From NCBI GenBank assembly GCA_016297945.1, contig JAEDFR010000007.1:1-57399 (forward strand): a stretch of 57,399 nucleotides of DNA, written 5' to 3'. The position numbers were made by a program, and so were the translations under genes. Below are positions 42,362 through 51,523 of the stretch, piece by piece (position 1 is the first letter of the stretch; each line of letters begins with the position of its first letter). The notes under the pieces are model-generated. The model searched no databases, had not been told where the DNA came from, and saw nothing but the letters and a program-made list of their open reading frames with translations. The stretch is from Lachnospiraceae bacterium. Lineage in GTDB: Bacteria > Bacillota > Clostridia > Lachnospirales > Lachnospiraceae.

Positions 42362-43105
42362 CTATTTTTCCATAAACTCATATCCGACAAGTAAAAGACC
42401 TCTCGCCGGAGCCGTCGGTCCTGCCTTTTGTCTGTCCAATGCCTCTAAAATCCGGTTTATTTCTTCCGGCTCCATATTGCCGCGACCGATTTCCAATAAG
42501 GTTCCGACAATAATTCTTACCATATTAAATAAAAAGCCATTGCCGCTGATTCGAAAGATCAGATAATCTCCTTCTTTGCGAAAATCTGCCTCATATATGG
42601 TCCGCACCGTTGAAAGAACCTGTGCGCCAACGGCACAGAAGCTTTTAAAATCGTGTTCACCGACAAGATAATCCGCTGCTTTTTGCATGTTTGCAATGTC
42701 TAACGGAACATATACAAAATGTGCATACTGTCTGCCAATGGGATTTTCGAAGCGGTTCATATAGATCCGGTATTCATAGGTCTTCTTTGTATTACAATGT
42801 CTGGGATGAAAATCCTGTTCTACTTCTTCCGATCTGAGCACGCGTATATCTTCCGGCAGCCTGGCATTTAATGCCGCAGAAAACTTTTCCGGGGCAATTC
42901 TTGACTCAGTATCAAATACCGCCAGATTTCCCAGCGCATGTACGCCGGCATCCGTTCTGCTGGCTCCGATGACACGGATGTTTTCACCGGTCAGATCACC
43001 AAGTGCCTGATTTAGTTTTTCCTCAATTGTGACACCGTTTGGCTGTATCTGCCATCCGTGATAAGACGTTCCGTCATATGCCACAGTTATCATAATTCGT
43101 TTCAT
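42362..43105 (-). CDS. truA: tRNA pseudouridine(38-40) synthase TruA
   Basis: 247 aa from the ATG at 43105 (an ATG two codons earlier overlaps the ecfT stop as TAATG; either may be used). Modifies U38-U40 in the anticodon arm. Motifs: YDGTSYHGWQIQPNGVTIEE, catalytic Asp in GASRTDAGVHALGN, FHPRHCNTKKTYEYRI, GNGFLFNMVRIIVGTLLEIGRG. Standard place after ecfT in Firmicutes. Confidence 0.95.
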   Translation of the reverse strand: MKRIMITVAYDGTSYHGWQIQPNGVTIEEKLNQALGDLTGENIRVIGASRTDAGVHALGNLAVFDTESRIAPEKFSAALNARLPEDIRVLRSEEVEQDFHPRHCNTKKTYEYRIYMNRFENPIGRQYAHFVYVPLDIANMQKAADYLVGEHDFKSFCAVGAQVLSTVRTIYEADFRKEGDYLIFRISGNGFLFNMVRIIVGTLLEIGRGNMEPEEINRILEALDRQKAGPTAPARGLLLVGYEFMEK

Positions 43106-43110
43106 GTACA

Positions 43111-43932
43111 TTACACCTGCAAAATATGCAAGGGGAAGAATTTACCAAGAACAATGGCTACGATTAAATATATCAACAAAAACAAATATGCATAATAATC
43201 TGTTTTCTGATATTTCAAAGGTTTCATTTTCGTTCTGCCTTCTCCGCCCTGATAACAGCGTGCCTCCATGGCCATGGCCAGATCATTGGCTCGACGGAAC
43301 GAAGAAACAAACAACGGAATCAGCAACGGGATCAGTGCCTTAACCTTTTTTATGATATTGCCGCTTTCAAAATCCGCACATCTTGCCATCTGTGCCTTCA
43401 TAATTTTATCCGTTTCTTCCATTAGAATCGGAATGAAACGAAGTGCAATCGACATCATCATGGAAATTTCATGAACCGGAACCTTGATTTTATTCAATGG
43501 CTTCATTAAACTTTCCAAACCGTCTGTCAATTGATTGGGCGTTGTCGTCAATGTCATAAGCGACGACCCGATAATCAAAAAAATCAGTCGGATAGCCAGA
43601 TAAAAAGCGGCTGAAATTCCCTCATAGGTCAAAGAAAATCTCCAAAATGAAATAATTGGTTCGCCCGGTGTCAAAAACAGATTAAACAATGCCGTAATGA
43701 TGAGCAAAATGACAATTGCTTTCAAACCTCTGACGATAAATGAAAACGGCACTTTGGAAAGACGAATTATAAAAATCAAAAACGCCAGTGCAATCAAATA
43801 AATCGTCAGATTACGAAACATAAATAGCGTAACAATATATGCAATTGTACCTACCAGTTTTACACGAGGGTCCAGTTTATGTACAACCGAATCTGCCTGA
43901 TAGTATTGTCCCAGAGTAATATCTTTGAGCAT
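43111..43932 (-). CDS. ecfT: ECF transporter transmembrane subunit EcfT
   Basis: 273 aa with five to six membrane helices and two cytoplasmic coupling segments (ARC-type ARCADFESG and AMEARCYQGGEGRT) that contact EcfA1/A2. It scaffolds S components such as RibU, the likely partner at the window's start, and supports vitamin uptake. Last energising gene; 110 bp after ecfA2, with an AT-rich gap (43933-44107) holding three near-copies of a TTCAATATATCT repeat. Confidence 0.94.
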   Translation of the reverse strand: MLKDITLGQYYQADSVVHKLDPRVKLVGTIAYIVTLFMFRNLTIYLIALAFLIFIIRLSKVPFSFIVRGLKAIVILLIITALFNLFLTPGEPIISFWRFSLTYEGISAAFYLAIRLIFLIIGSSLMTLTTTPNQLTDGLESLMKPLNKIKVPVHEISMMMSIALRFIPILMEETDKIMKAQMARCADFESGNIIKKVKALIPLLIPLFVSSFRRANDLAMAMEARCYQGGEGRTKMKPLKYQKTDYYAYLFLLIYLIVAIVLGKFFPLHILQV

Positions 43933-44107
43933 GTGTGTAATATCCTTCTAACATAAAAACCAATTCACAGTTAATCTCGTTCCGAATAAATGAAAAGAAC
44001 TCTCAATGAACTATATTTATTTTTCAAAATGTTTTTCAATATATCTATTTCAATATATCTCTTTCAATATAATTTATCGGATTATGGCATTCCTCATCAT
44101 CACAACA

Positions 44108-44971
44108 TCAGATTGTTCCCTTAACATCATGATATAAATTTACCAAAGCTTCAGCAGCATCCGAAAGTGTAGTCACACTTTCATCTACCGGATATCCCAA
44201 TTCTTTTACCTGATGCATGATATCGGTAACGGTAGGAACCGCAAGCCCGATTTCTTCCAGTTCCTGTTTGTGGGAAAATACTTCCTTGGGCGTTCCGTCC
44301 AAAAAGACCTCCCCATGATTCATAACAATAATCCGCTCTGCATAATCCGCAACATCATCCATACTGTGTGAAACCAGAATAATGGTACATTTCATTTTTT
44401 TATGCAAATCGCGAATCATATTCAGAATTTCTTCCCGGCCTTTCGGGTCAAGACCGGCCGTAGGCTCATCCAAAATCAAAACCTGTGGTTTCATCGCAAT
44501 TACACCTGCAATTGCCACACGACGTTTCTGTCCGCCTGACAAATCAAAGGGGGACTGATAAAAGAATTCATCCTCTAACCCAACCATTTTTAAGGCTTCA
44601 TATGCTCTTAATTCCACTTCTTTTTTAGGTAGCCCCAAATTCTTAGGACCAAAGCAGACATCCGAAAAGACATCCACTTCAAATAATTGATGTTCCGGGT
44701 ACTGAAAAACCAATCCGACCTGACTACGCAGTTTCTTTCTGTCAAAATCATCGTCATGGATATCTTCTCCATTAAAATAGATTTCTCCTCCCGTTGGTTT
44801 TATCAGTCCGTTTAAATGCTGAACCAGTGTGGATTTTCCGGAACCCGTATGACCGATCAGACCAATGAACTGTTCATCCGCTAAAACCAGATTAATATCT
44901 TTTAAAGCCGCAACTTCCATGGTTGTGCCTTCTTCATATATGCAGTTTACGTGATTTAGGATAATAGGCAC
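44108..44971 (-). CDS. ecfA2: ECF transporter ATPase EcfA2
   Basis: 287 aa ABC ATPase: Walker A GHTGSGKST, Q-loop LVFQYPEHQLF, signature LSGGQKRRVAIAGV, Walker B VLILDEPTAGLDP, switch His in VSHSM. I use the GTG at 44971 (start VPIILNHVNCIYEEG) with GGAGG seven bases upstream; it overlaps the end of ecfA1 by 16 bp. A longer frame to 45040 would run into ecfA1 coding sequence. Partner of EcfA1. Confidence 0.94.
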   Translation of the reverse strand: MPIILNHVNCIYEEGTTMEVAALKDINLVLADEQFIGLIGHTGSGKSTLVQHLNGLIKPTGGEIYFNGEDIHDDDFDRKKLRSQVGLVFQYPEHQLFEVDVFSDVCFGPKNLGLPKKEVELRAYEALKMVGLEDEFFYQSPFDLSGGQKRRVAIAGVIAMKPQVLILDEPTAGLDPKGREEILNMIRDLHKKMKCTIILVSHSMDDVADYAERIIVMNHGEVFLDGTPKEVFSHKQELEEIGLAVPTVTDIMHQVKELGYPVDESVTTLSDAAEALVNLYHDVKGTI

Positions 44972-45810
44972 TGTAATTCCTCCATAAACTCTTTTGTCGT
45001 TAAAATTCCCTTTGAGAAAGGCATTCCTGCTTTCCTGCATGCTTCTGCTAACAATGTGACCTGCGGAACAGTTAGCCGCAGCTTCTGCAGCTCATCAACC
45101 TGCGAGAAAATTTCTTTTGGTGTTCCTTCCATTCGGATTTGTCCTTTATCCATGACAAAGACCTTGTCGGCATAAACAACTTCTTCCATATAATGGGTAA
45201 TGAGAATAACGGTTATATTCTCAACCTGATTTAACGCACGTACGGCGCGGATGACTTCTTTCCTTCCTTGCGGGTCGAGCATCGCTGTCGGCTCATCCAA
45301 AACAATGCATTTCGGATGCATGGCAAGCACTCCGGCAATGGATACACGTTGTTTCTGACCACCGGACAGTTTATTGGGAGAATGCTTCCGATACGCATAC
45401 ATTCCGACAGCTTTCAGGCTTTCTTCCACTCTCTGCCAGATTTCTTCTGTAGGAACCCCCATATTTTCAGGTCCAAATCCCACATCTTCTTCTACCACCT
45501 GTCCAATAATCTGATTATCCGGATTCTGAAATACCATTCCGGCATTTTTTCGGATATCCCAGATATTTTTTTCGTCTCTGGTATCCATTCCGGCTACATA
45601 AATGGTTCCGTCAGACGGAGACAAAATGGCATTCATGTGTTTGGCAAGGGTTGATTTACCGGAACCGTTATGTCCTAAGATGGCAATAAAATCGCCCTCT
45701 TTAATATCCAGATCAACACCATCAACGGCTTTGGTAATTCCCTCTACATTGCCTTCTTCGTCTCTGTGTATATATTCAAATGTCAGCTTTTTTGTCTTGA
45801 TCATACTCAT
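44956..45810 (-). CDS. ecfA1: ECF transporter ATPase EcfA1
   Basis: 284 aa ABC ATPase with Walker A GHNGSGKST, Q-loop MVFQNPDNQIIG, signature LSGGQKQRVSIAGV, Walker B CIVLDEPTAMLDP, switch His in ITHYM. It begins the ecfA1-ecfA2-ecfT-truA unit. In many Firmicutes this unit directly follows rplQ; here about 2.9 kb with an M15 peptidase and coaX are interposed. The start could also be the second ATG (45804). Confidence 0.94.
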   Translation of the reverse strand: MSMIKTKKLTFEYIHRDEEGNVEGITKAVDGVDLDIKEGDFIAILGHNGSGKSTLAKHMNAILSPSDGTIYVAGMDTRDEKNIWDIRKNAGMVFQNPDNQIIGQVVEEDVGFGPENMGVPTEEIWQRVEESLKAVGMYAYRKHSPNKLSGGQKQRVSIAGVLAMHPKCIVLDEPTAMLDPQGRKEVIRAVRALNQVENITVILITHYMEEVVYADKVFVMDKGQIRMEGTPKEIFSQVDELQKLRLTVPQVTLLAEACRKAGMPFSKGILTTKEFMEELQCLLS

Positions 45811-45961
45811 ATCAATCAGTTTCCATCCTTTTCATTCTGCAATAGATGCCGGATATAAATTTTCAAAATCGTTATGCCTGTTTTTCAAGTTGTGTTATAC
45901 TATAAAAGGCGTAGATGAAAAAATTGGGCACACCCCATTTTCTATACAGATTGGAGTAATT

Positions 45962-47002
45962 ATGGCTAAAAAAAATTACAATTATGATGATTTTAACAAA
46001 CCGCAGAAAAACGAAAAATTCCGTCCTATATTTATGGCGGTTCTTGCGATATTCGCAATCGGTTATTTAATCGTTTATCGCGTCTATATCAGTCAGATGC
46101 CAAACAATCCCTCAGAGCCGGAACCCGAAGCCATCGTTTCCGAAGCTTCTCTAAATAATTCCGGCACTCCTCAACCTATATCCGATGTTCAAACAGATTC
46201 TTTCATTGAAGATACCGTTACCATTGAAAATGCAGATACATCCTCGCTTGCAGTCTCTCCTTCAGAAACAACAAAAGATGCCACTACTGCCAACAACCAA
46301 TCTATGGAGGCACCCGGTGACCAGATAAATGACATATCTTCGGAAGAAGAAACATATACTGAAGAAACATTATCCCAAAGAAAGGAACTGGTCATGTATT
46401 CCGAGGAGCGAATTCTTTATCAGGACGGTTTCTTCTATCAACCTATTACAGACGATGTAAAGGAAAGGATTTATGGTCTTTCCTATAAAACCGACTGCAC
46501 CATTCCTTATGAAGATCTGCGCTATGTCTCCGTGTTGTATTATAATTTTGAAAATCGGATACAAACCGGTGAAATCATCTGCAATAAAGCAATCGCAAAA
46601 GATCTTGTGGAAATCTTTTATGAACTGTATTGTAATCAATATCAGATTGACAAAATCCGCCTTGTAGATGAGTATAACGCAGACGATGACTTATCCTGCG
46701 CCGACAACAATACCTCCTGCTTCAACTTCCGTACAGTTGACGGAAGCAATACTTTGAGTAAACACGCACAGGGAGTTGCCATTGATATTAATCCTTTTCA
46801 AAATCCCTATGTCACCTATCCCAACGGAAAAGAACGCATTTCTCCTGCCGGAAGCGAACCTTATGCTGACCGTAGCAGCGGTCTTAGCCATATGATCACG
46901 GAAGATGATCTGTGTTACAAATTGTTTATTGAACACGGTTTCACATGGGGTGGTCACTGGAAAACCTTGAAAGACTATCAACATTTCCAAAAGGCGCTGT
47001 AA
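45962..47002 (+). CDS. Membrane-anchored M15-family peptidoglycan peptidase
   Basis: 346 aa from the ATG at 45962 (GGAG seven bases upstream). Membrane anchor at about 22-44, a long acidic Ser/Thr/Glu linker (to about 140), then an M15 (VanY/CwlK-like) metallopeptidase domain. Zinc-site motifs: SKHAQGVAIDINP and GGHWKTLKDYQHFQ. Members remove D-Ala or cut L-Ala-D-Glu bonds of stem peptides. The gene runs on the + strand between two minus-strand blocks (ecf and coaX), consistent with insertion into the rplQ-ecfA1 junction. Confidence 0.85.
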   Translation: MAKKNYNYDDFNKPQKNEKFRPIFMAVLAIFAIGYLIVYRVYISQMPNNPSEPEPEAIVSEASLNNSGTPQPISDVQTDSFIEDTVTIENADTSSLAVSPSETTKDATTANNQSMEAPGDQINDISSEEETYTEETLSQRKELVMYSEERILYQDGFFYQPITDDVKERIYGLSYKTDCTIPYEDLRYVSVLYYNFENRIQTGEIICNKAIAKDLVEIFYELYCNQYQIDKIRLVDEYNADDDLSCADNNTSCFNFRTVDGSNTLSKHAQGVAIDINPFQNPYVTYPNGKERISPAGSEPYADRSSGLSHMITEDDLCYKLFIEHGFTWGGHWKTLKDYQHFQKAL

Positions 47003-47003
47003 A

Positions 47004-47237
47004 TTAACGTCCTGCCAGATCCTGTAACTGTTTTACCAATTCCAAATCCGACTGCTGGACACGGATATTGGTAGTAACGGGATCCTGACCGGGATTGATT
47101 ACAGTCAGCTCAATAATGGTACCTTCTGTAATTCCTTTTCCGAACATTGTTTTAATAAATGCAACAAATTTCGGATGAGTGCTTTCAAATTTCTTTAATG
47201 CAGTCATGATCTGCATCATTGCTGCGGGATTCATCAT
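47004..47237 (-). CDS. Small conserved protein of unknown function
   Basis: 77 aa, soluble. A helical N-terminus (MMQIMTALKKFESTHPKFVAFIKTMF) is followed by a beta-rich C-terminus (TIIELTVINPGQDPVTTNIRVQQSDLELVKQL). I do not recognise a family. It is preceded by AGAGG with good spacing and ends 1 bp from the convergent M15 gene; the coaB remnant lies immediately upstream. Confidence 0.7.
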   Translation of the reverse strand: MMNPAAMMQIMTALKKFESTHPKFVAFIKTMFGKGITEGTIIELTVINPGQDPVTTNIRVQQSDLELVKQLQDLAGR

Positions 47238-47262
47238 AATTATTTCCTCTTTTCGTTATCTA

Positions 47263-47452
47263 TTATCTATTCCTTTTACTCTCTTTTGTAATGAAAGTGA
47301 CTACATTGGTATCCGTTCCAAATCCGGCACCCTCCACCTTCAAATTGTTGGCTACAATCCGCAACCGCCGCCGCTTTAATTATCATGTCCATTTGATCTG
47401 CTCTGTCCCAGACCTCTTTTCCCTGCATAGCTATTTTTCCGGCTGATCTTCT
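47263..47452 (-). pseudogene. Heavily deleted remnant of coaB/coaBC (phosphopantothenoylcysteine synthase)
   Basis: Minus-strand reading downstream of coaX gives three CoaB-like scraps: RSAGKIAMQ-like (HSSGKMG motif), ADQMDMIIKAAAVAD (the IIKAAAVADYRP motif) and, in another frame, IVANNLKVEGAGFGTDTNV ending VTFITK (the IVANDV..GxGFxxDxN motif) before a double stop. Deletions and at least one frameshift separate them; fewer than 60 codons survive of about 400. Homology is from pattern recognition and would be settled by a translated search. Confidence 0.75.
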
Positions 47453-47469
47453 TGCTATACTGAATTATA

Positions 47470-48237
47470 TCATTTCTTATTCTTTTCATATATGAGGGAC
47501 AATCCGACCAGCGTCAGCTCATTATCCACGGTTACCTCATGCTTACATTGCGGGATGATTTTGGATGATAGTCCTCCGGTAGCAACAACCGGGCTTTCAT
47601 ATCCAAGTTCTTCCCATATTCTGTCAATAATACCATCAATGGCGGCTGCCTGACTGTAAATGATTCCGCTCTTCATACAGTCGATGGTATTTTTGCCAAG
47701 AATTTTCTTTGGTGAATCCAGACTGATTTTAGGTAATTGAGAAGTACGATTTACCAGAGAGTCCAAAGATACCCGGACTCCCGGTATAATCATACCACCA
47801 ATATAGTTTTTATTTTGATCCAATACACTGACTGTTGTCGCAGTTCCCATATCAATCATAATTAACGGTGCACCATAAAGATGCAGACCTGCTACGGCAT
47901 TTACAATCAGATCGGCACCCACCTGCGCCGGATTTTCCATTAAAATATTCAAGCCGGTTTTTACCCCCGGACCGACAATCATACATTCCAGTCCGAATAA
48001 TTTATCAATTGCCATCTGCAGTGTCCGGTTAATGGGCGGAACTACAGACGAAATAATACATCCGGTAACGGCAGATTTTTCAATCCGATACAACTCAAAC
48101 AACACATTGAGTGTTGCCGCATATTCCAGCTCTGTTTTCAATGTATCGGTTGCAATTCTTTCAAAAAACAGAATCTTTTCATCTTCAATGCAACCAACCA
48201 CAATATTCGTATTTCCGACGTCGATGGCCAAAATCAT
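47470..48237 (-). CDS. coaX: Type III pantothenate kinase CoaX
   Basis: 255 aa from the ATG at 48237 (AAAAGGAG seven bases upstream). Phosphorylates pantothenate, the first step of CoA synthesis. ASKHA motifs: LAIDVGNTNIVVG (phosphate 1), GADLIVNAVAG, MIDMGTATTVSVLD (phosphate 2) and VVATGGLSSKI (adenosine). Both flanks hold remnants: an ECF S component upstream and a coaB remnant downstream. coaX itself is intact. Confidence 0.95.
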   Translation of the reverse strand: MILAIDVGNTNIVVGCIEDEKILFFERIATDTLKTELEYAATLNVLFELYRIEKSAVTGCIISSVVPPINRTLQMAIDKLFGLECMIVGPGVKTGLNILMENPAQVGADLIVNAVAGLHLYGAPLIMIDMGTATTVSVLDQNKNYIGGMIIPGVRVSLDSLVNRTSQLPKISLDSPKKILGKNTIDCMKSGIIYSQAAAIDGIIDRIWEELGYESPVVATGGLSSKIIPQCKHEVTVDNELTLVGLSLIYEKNKK

Positions 48238-48429
48238 AATTCTTCTCCTTTTATGTACGTAAACGGATAAAATGGCACCGATCGCAACCGGTATGGTAAC
48301 GAGCGAAATACTTAAAAACGGTGTACGAATCGTACCAAGAGGGGTTGTTCCCATAATGATGGTGATGGCGAGAAGCAGTGCTAACTCAACCATAGTCAGG
48401 GTGTCAAACTTTTTCTTTTATGTTTCCAT
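48238..48429 (-). pseudogene. Remnant of an ECF S component fused in frame to coaX
   Basis: The frame leading into coaX encodes MVELALLLAITIIMGTTPLG, then TIRTPFLSISLVTIPVAIGA and IL, the opening of ECF-type S components, then only a short basic tail (VYVHKRRR) before coaX. The original start is probably the ATG at 48429, but its fourth codon is TAA (48418-48420). So the gene carries a nonsense mutation and lacks about 120 residues. The position next to coaX suggests pantothenate as the former substrate; that is a guess. The gap 48430-48663 shows no other gene. Confidence 0.72.
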
Positions 48430-48663
48430 TTTTCTTCTCTTTTGATAAAACGTCTTGCGACTGTCTTCTAAAGCGAAACAATCCAAAGAATTACATTGAC
48501 AATCATGATTTGCGAATAAAGATGTGAATGGTTGCCGCCTAAATGGTCAGCACCAAAACTTTTTGCATAGATACATCGATGCATTTTCCTTTGGAATAAC
48601 GCTCAATTTAAAAAATATCATAGCAATCCGTTTTTGTAAACCTTTGTTTGTCATTTTATGCAA

Positions 48664-48692
48664 GAAAAAAGACCACCGCCAAAGCGATGGTC
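48664..48692 (-). terminator. Intrinsic terminator after rplQ
   Basis: Stem GACCACCGC (48671-48679) / GCGATGGTC (48684-48692), T-run on the minus strand (48664-48670). Ends the spc/alpha ribosomal transcript. Confidence 0.88.
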
Positions 48693-48731
48693 TCTTAAAA
48701 TGCTGTTTGTGTTTTGGAAAGGTATCTCAAA

Positions 48732-49268
48732 TTATACTAACTCAAGAACAACTTCCATTGCTGCGTCACCTTTACGTTCGCCGATTTTGATGATACGTGT
48801 GTATCCACCTTTGCGGTCAACATATTTGGGTGCGATTTCATCAAATAATTTTGCAACAAGATCAACTTCTTTTGTATTTCTCTTCTTACCTGCATTCTGT
48901 GTAGGAACTTCGGTAACAGGATATAATACTTTTAACATCTGTCTTCTTGCATGAAGTCTACTGGGAAGATCTTTTTTGATTTCCTTTTCTACTTCATCAT
49001 AAACAGTAACTTTCTTACCGTCTACCACTTCTTTTACTCTCTTGCCGTCAGAATCTTTTCTTGCAACTTTTGCTTTTACCTTAACAGTTTCAAAGTTGTC
49101 TTTTTCTTTTACAGCAAGTGCAATTAAACCTTCTGCAATTTTGCGAACTTCTTTTGCTCTTGCTTCTGTAGTAACGATCTTACCATGATAAAGTAAATTT
49201 GTTACCTGATTTCTTAATAATGCTTTTCTCTGACTGCTTGTTCTGCCAAGTTTTCTGTATTTTGCCAT
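48732..49268 (-). CDS. rplQ: 50S ribosomal protein L17, with long insertion
   Basis: 178 aa from the ATG at 49268 (GGAGGATTTTAAA upstream). The start (MAKYRKLGRTSSQRKALLRN) and end (GGYTRIIKIGERKGDAAMEVVLELV) are standard L17, but the protein is about 55 residues longer than the usual ~120. The extra part, charged and Val/Lys rich (KVARKDSDGKRVKEVVDGKK onward), sits between IALAVKEKD and SRLHARRQM. It looks like a clade feature of Lachnospiraceae more than a pseudogene; reading frame and codon use are unchanged. Confidence 0.95.
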   Translation of the reverse strand: MAKYRKLGRTSSQRKALLRNQVTNLLYHGKIVTTEARAKEVRKIAEGLIALAVKEKDNFETVKVKAKVARKDSDGKRVKEVVDGKKVTVYDEVEKEIKKDLPSRLHARRQMLKVLYPVTEVPTQNAGKKRNTKEVDLVAKLFDEIAPKYVDRKGGYTRIIKIGERKGDAAMEVVLELV

Positions 49269-49395
49269 TTTAAAATCCTCCATTCTTGGTCCACCGGACA
49301 ACGCTCTTTGGACTTATATATCCGGCAGTTGTTGATTGCCAATCATGAGTATGTATATAAATGCTCATCGGCCTTACTTTATATACAAATCATTT

Positions 49396-50355
49396 TTATT
49401 CTTCGCCTGAATTTAATTCAAGACCTAATTCTTTTAACTTCGCCAAAACTTCTTCTAATGACTTACGTCCAAGGTTACGAACCTTCATCATATCATCAGA
49501 AGTCTTGTTTGTTAATTCTTCAACGGTATTGATGTTTGCTCTCTTTAAGCAGTTGTATGAACGAACAGACAACTCTAATTCATCAATACTCATCTCTAAT
49601 ACTTTTTCTTTTTCATCGTCTTCTTTTTCAACCATAACTTCTGCGCTCTTAGCGTTTTCAGATAAGTCGATAAAGAGTTTGAGATGCTCACTAAGTACTT
49701 TTGCAGCAAGGCTGACTGCATCATCCGGAAACAGCGTTCCGTTGGTATATACATCTAATGTTAATTTGTCATAATCTGTAACCTGACCGACACGGGTATT
49801 TTCAACGGTCATGTTTACTCTTTCAACAGGTGTGTAGATAGAATCTACAGCGATAACACCGATGCGCAATCCATCGCCTTTATTTTTGTCAGCACTTACA
49901 TATCCTCTACCGTTTGTAATGGTAAGTTCCATGTATAACTTACTGTCTTTACCGCCGCTTAATGTAGCGATAACCTGGTCCTTGTTGATGATCTCGATAT
50001 CCGAATCAACCTGAATATCAGATGCTCTTACAACACCTTCGCCTTCAAACTCGATATAAGCGAGTTTGGGTTCATTGGATGCGCTGGTATTTTTGATTGC
50101 AAGACTCTTTAAGTTCATGATGATTTCGGTAACATCCTCTTTTACTCCGGGGATGGATGAAAACTCATGTAATACACCATCAATCTTAACCTGGCTAACT
50201 GCTGTACCGGGTAAAGAAGAAAGCATGATTCTTCTTAAAGAATTACCAAGGGTAATACCATAGCCTCTTTCCAAAGGCTCAACAACAAATTTTCCGTACT
50301 TCTTATCTTCTGAGATTTCAACAACTTCAATATTCGGTCTCTCAAAATCAAACAC
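49396..50355 (-). CDS. rpoA: RNA polymerase subunit alpha
   Basis: 319 aa. N-terminal dimerisation domain (LERGYGITLGNSLRRIMLSSLPGTAV, EFSSIPGVKEDVTEI) and C-terminal domain with the helix-hairpin-helix (LSVRSYNCLKRANINTVEEL, VRNLGRKSLEEVLAKL) that contacts UP elements and activators. Lies between rpsD and rplQ as usual. Confidence 0.97.
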   Translation of the reverse strand: MFDFERPNIEVVEISEDKKYGKFVVEPLERGYGITLGNSLRRIMLSSLPGTAVSQVKIDGVLHEFSSIPGVKEDVTEIIMNLKSLAIKNTSASNEPKLAYIEFEGEGVVRASDIQVDSDIEIINKDQVIATLSGGKDSKLYMELTITNGRGYVSADKNKGDGLRIGVIAVDSIYTPVERVNMTVENTRVGQVTDYDKLTLDVYTNGTLFPDDAVSLAAKVLSEHLKLFIDLSENAKSAEVMVEKEDDEKEKVLEMSIDELELSVRSYNCLKRANINTVEELTNKTSDDMMKVRNLGRKSLEEVLAKLKELGLELNSGEE

Positions 50356-50382
50356 TGCAATACCCTCCTTACAAAACGGTTA

Positions 50383-50976
50383 TTATTTGGAGTATAACTC
50401 GACGATAAGCATTTCGTTGACAGGAACATCAATCTGTTCTCTTGTCGGAAGTGCTTTTACAGTTCCTTTGAGTGCTTCCAAATCCTGATCCAACCATTCC
50501 GGTGAAATTCTACCGGCTGTTACTTCAACGATATCTTTATATCTCTGTAAGCTCTTGGATTTTTCTCTGATTTCAATAACATCTCCAGCTTTTACCAAGT
50601 ATGAAGGGATGTTTACTGATTTTCCGTTTACCAATACATGTTTGTGGTCAACAATCTGTCTTGCTTCTCTTCTGGTTCTTGCAAAACCAAGACGGAAAAC
50701 AACGTTATCCAATCTTGACTCTAACATTGTCATAAGGTTTTCACCAGTCATACCTTTTTTACGATCAGCTTTTTCGTAATAATTTCTGAAAGGTTTTTCC
50801 AATACGCCGTAGATGAATTTTGCTTTCTGTTTCTCACGTAACTGTAAGCCGTACTCGCTCATCTTCTTACCTGCTCTTGCAGATTTACGATTGGATTTTT
50901 TGGTATATCCCAAATATGTGGGATCTAAGTCTAAAGATCTGCATCTTTTTAATACCGGTGTTCTGTTAACTGCCAT
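50383..50976 (-). CDS. rpsD: 30S ribosomal protein S4
   Basis: 197 aa from the ATG at 50976 (GGAGGATAATTAAA upstream; the longer frame to 51012 is not used). GENLMTMLESRLDNVVFRLGFARTRREARQIVDHKHVLVNG is diagnostic of S4. The usual CxxC zinc cysteines of some S4 proteins are absent (C-minus form). Also a transcriptional antiterminator in other bacteria. Confidence 0.97.
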   Translation of the reverse strand: MAVNRTPVLKRCRSLDLDPTYLGYTKKSNRKSARAGKKMSEYGLQLREKQKAKFIYGVLEKPFRNYYEKADRKKGMTGENLMTMLESRLDNVVFRLGFARTRREARQIVDHKHVLVNGKSVNIPSYLVKAGDVIEIREKSKSLQRYKDIVEVTAGRISPEWLDQDLEALKGTVKALPTREQIDVPVNEMLIVELYSK

Positions 50977-51090
50977 TTTAATTATCCTCCTACTATTGTT
51001 TACAATGAGCAATCTCCACTTATGCCATGCATGTCTGTGGATTCATCTTCTTCCAATGGTTTATAAAAGTTCTGTTTATTTATAGTAAAA

Positions 51091-51489
51091 TTATACACGA
51101 CGGCGTTTGGGCGGGCGGCATCCATTGTGAGGAACCGGTGTTACGTCTTTGATACTTGTAACTTCCAAACCTGCTGCCTGAAGAGCACGGATTGCTGCTT
51201 CACGTCCTGATCCGGGTCCTTTTACAAAAACATCTACTGTCTTTAATCCATGAATTAATGCTGCCTTTGTAGCAGTTTCTGCTGCCATCTGTGCTGCATA
51301 TGGAGTAGATTTTCTTGAACCTCTAAAACCAAGACCACCTGCACTTGCCCAGCTCAATGCGTTACCTTCTGTATCTGTTAATGTAACGATTGTATTATTG
51401 AAAGATGACTGGATATGTGCCTGTCCGCGTTCAACGTTTTTCTTAACACGCTTTTTTGTAACTCTTTTCGTTGCTACTTTTTTAGCCAT
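51091..51489 (-). CDS. rpsK: 30S ribosomal protein S11
   Basis: 132 aa; GQAHIQSSFNNTIVTLTDTEGNALSWASAG and the C-terminal TPVPHNGCRPPKRRRV are typical. 34 bp after rpsM. Confidence 0.97.
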   Translation of the reverse strand: MAKKVATKRVTKKRVKKNVERGQAHIQSSFNNTIVTLTDTEGNALSWASAGGLGFRGSRKSTPYAAQMAAETATKAALIHGLKTVDVFVKGPGSGREAAIRALQAAGLEVTSIKDVTPVPHNGCRPPKRRRV

Positions 51490-51523
51490 TTTAAACTAAC
51501 CTACTTTCTTGATATGCTTTCAA

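Noticed and set aside
44020..44075. TTCAATATATCT direct repeats before ecfT as an operator
   Set aside because: AT-rich, imperfect and within an operon; no promoter or known regulator motif matches.
48237..48393. A genuine membrane domain on CoaX
   Set aside because: A perfect ribosome site precedes the internal ATG, and the upstream frame has a nonsense codon and only the first helices of an S component.
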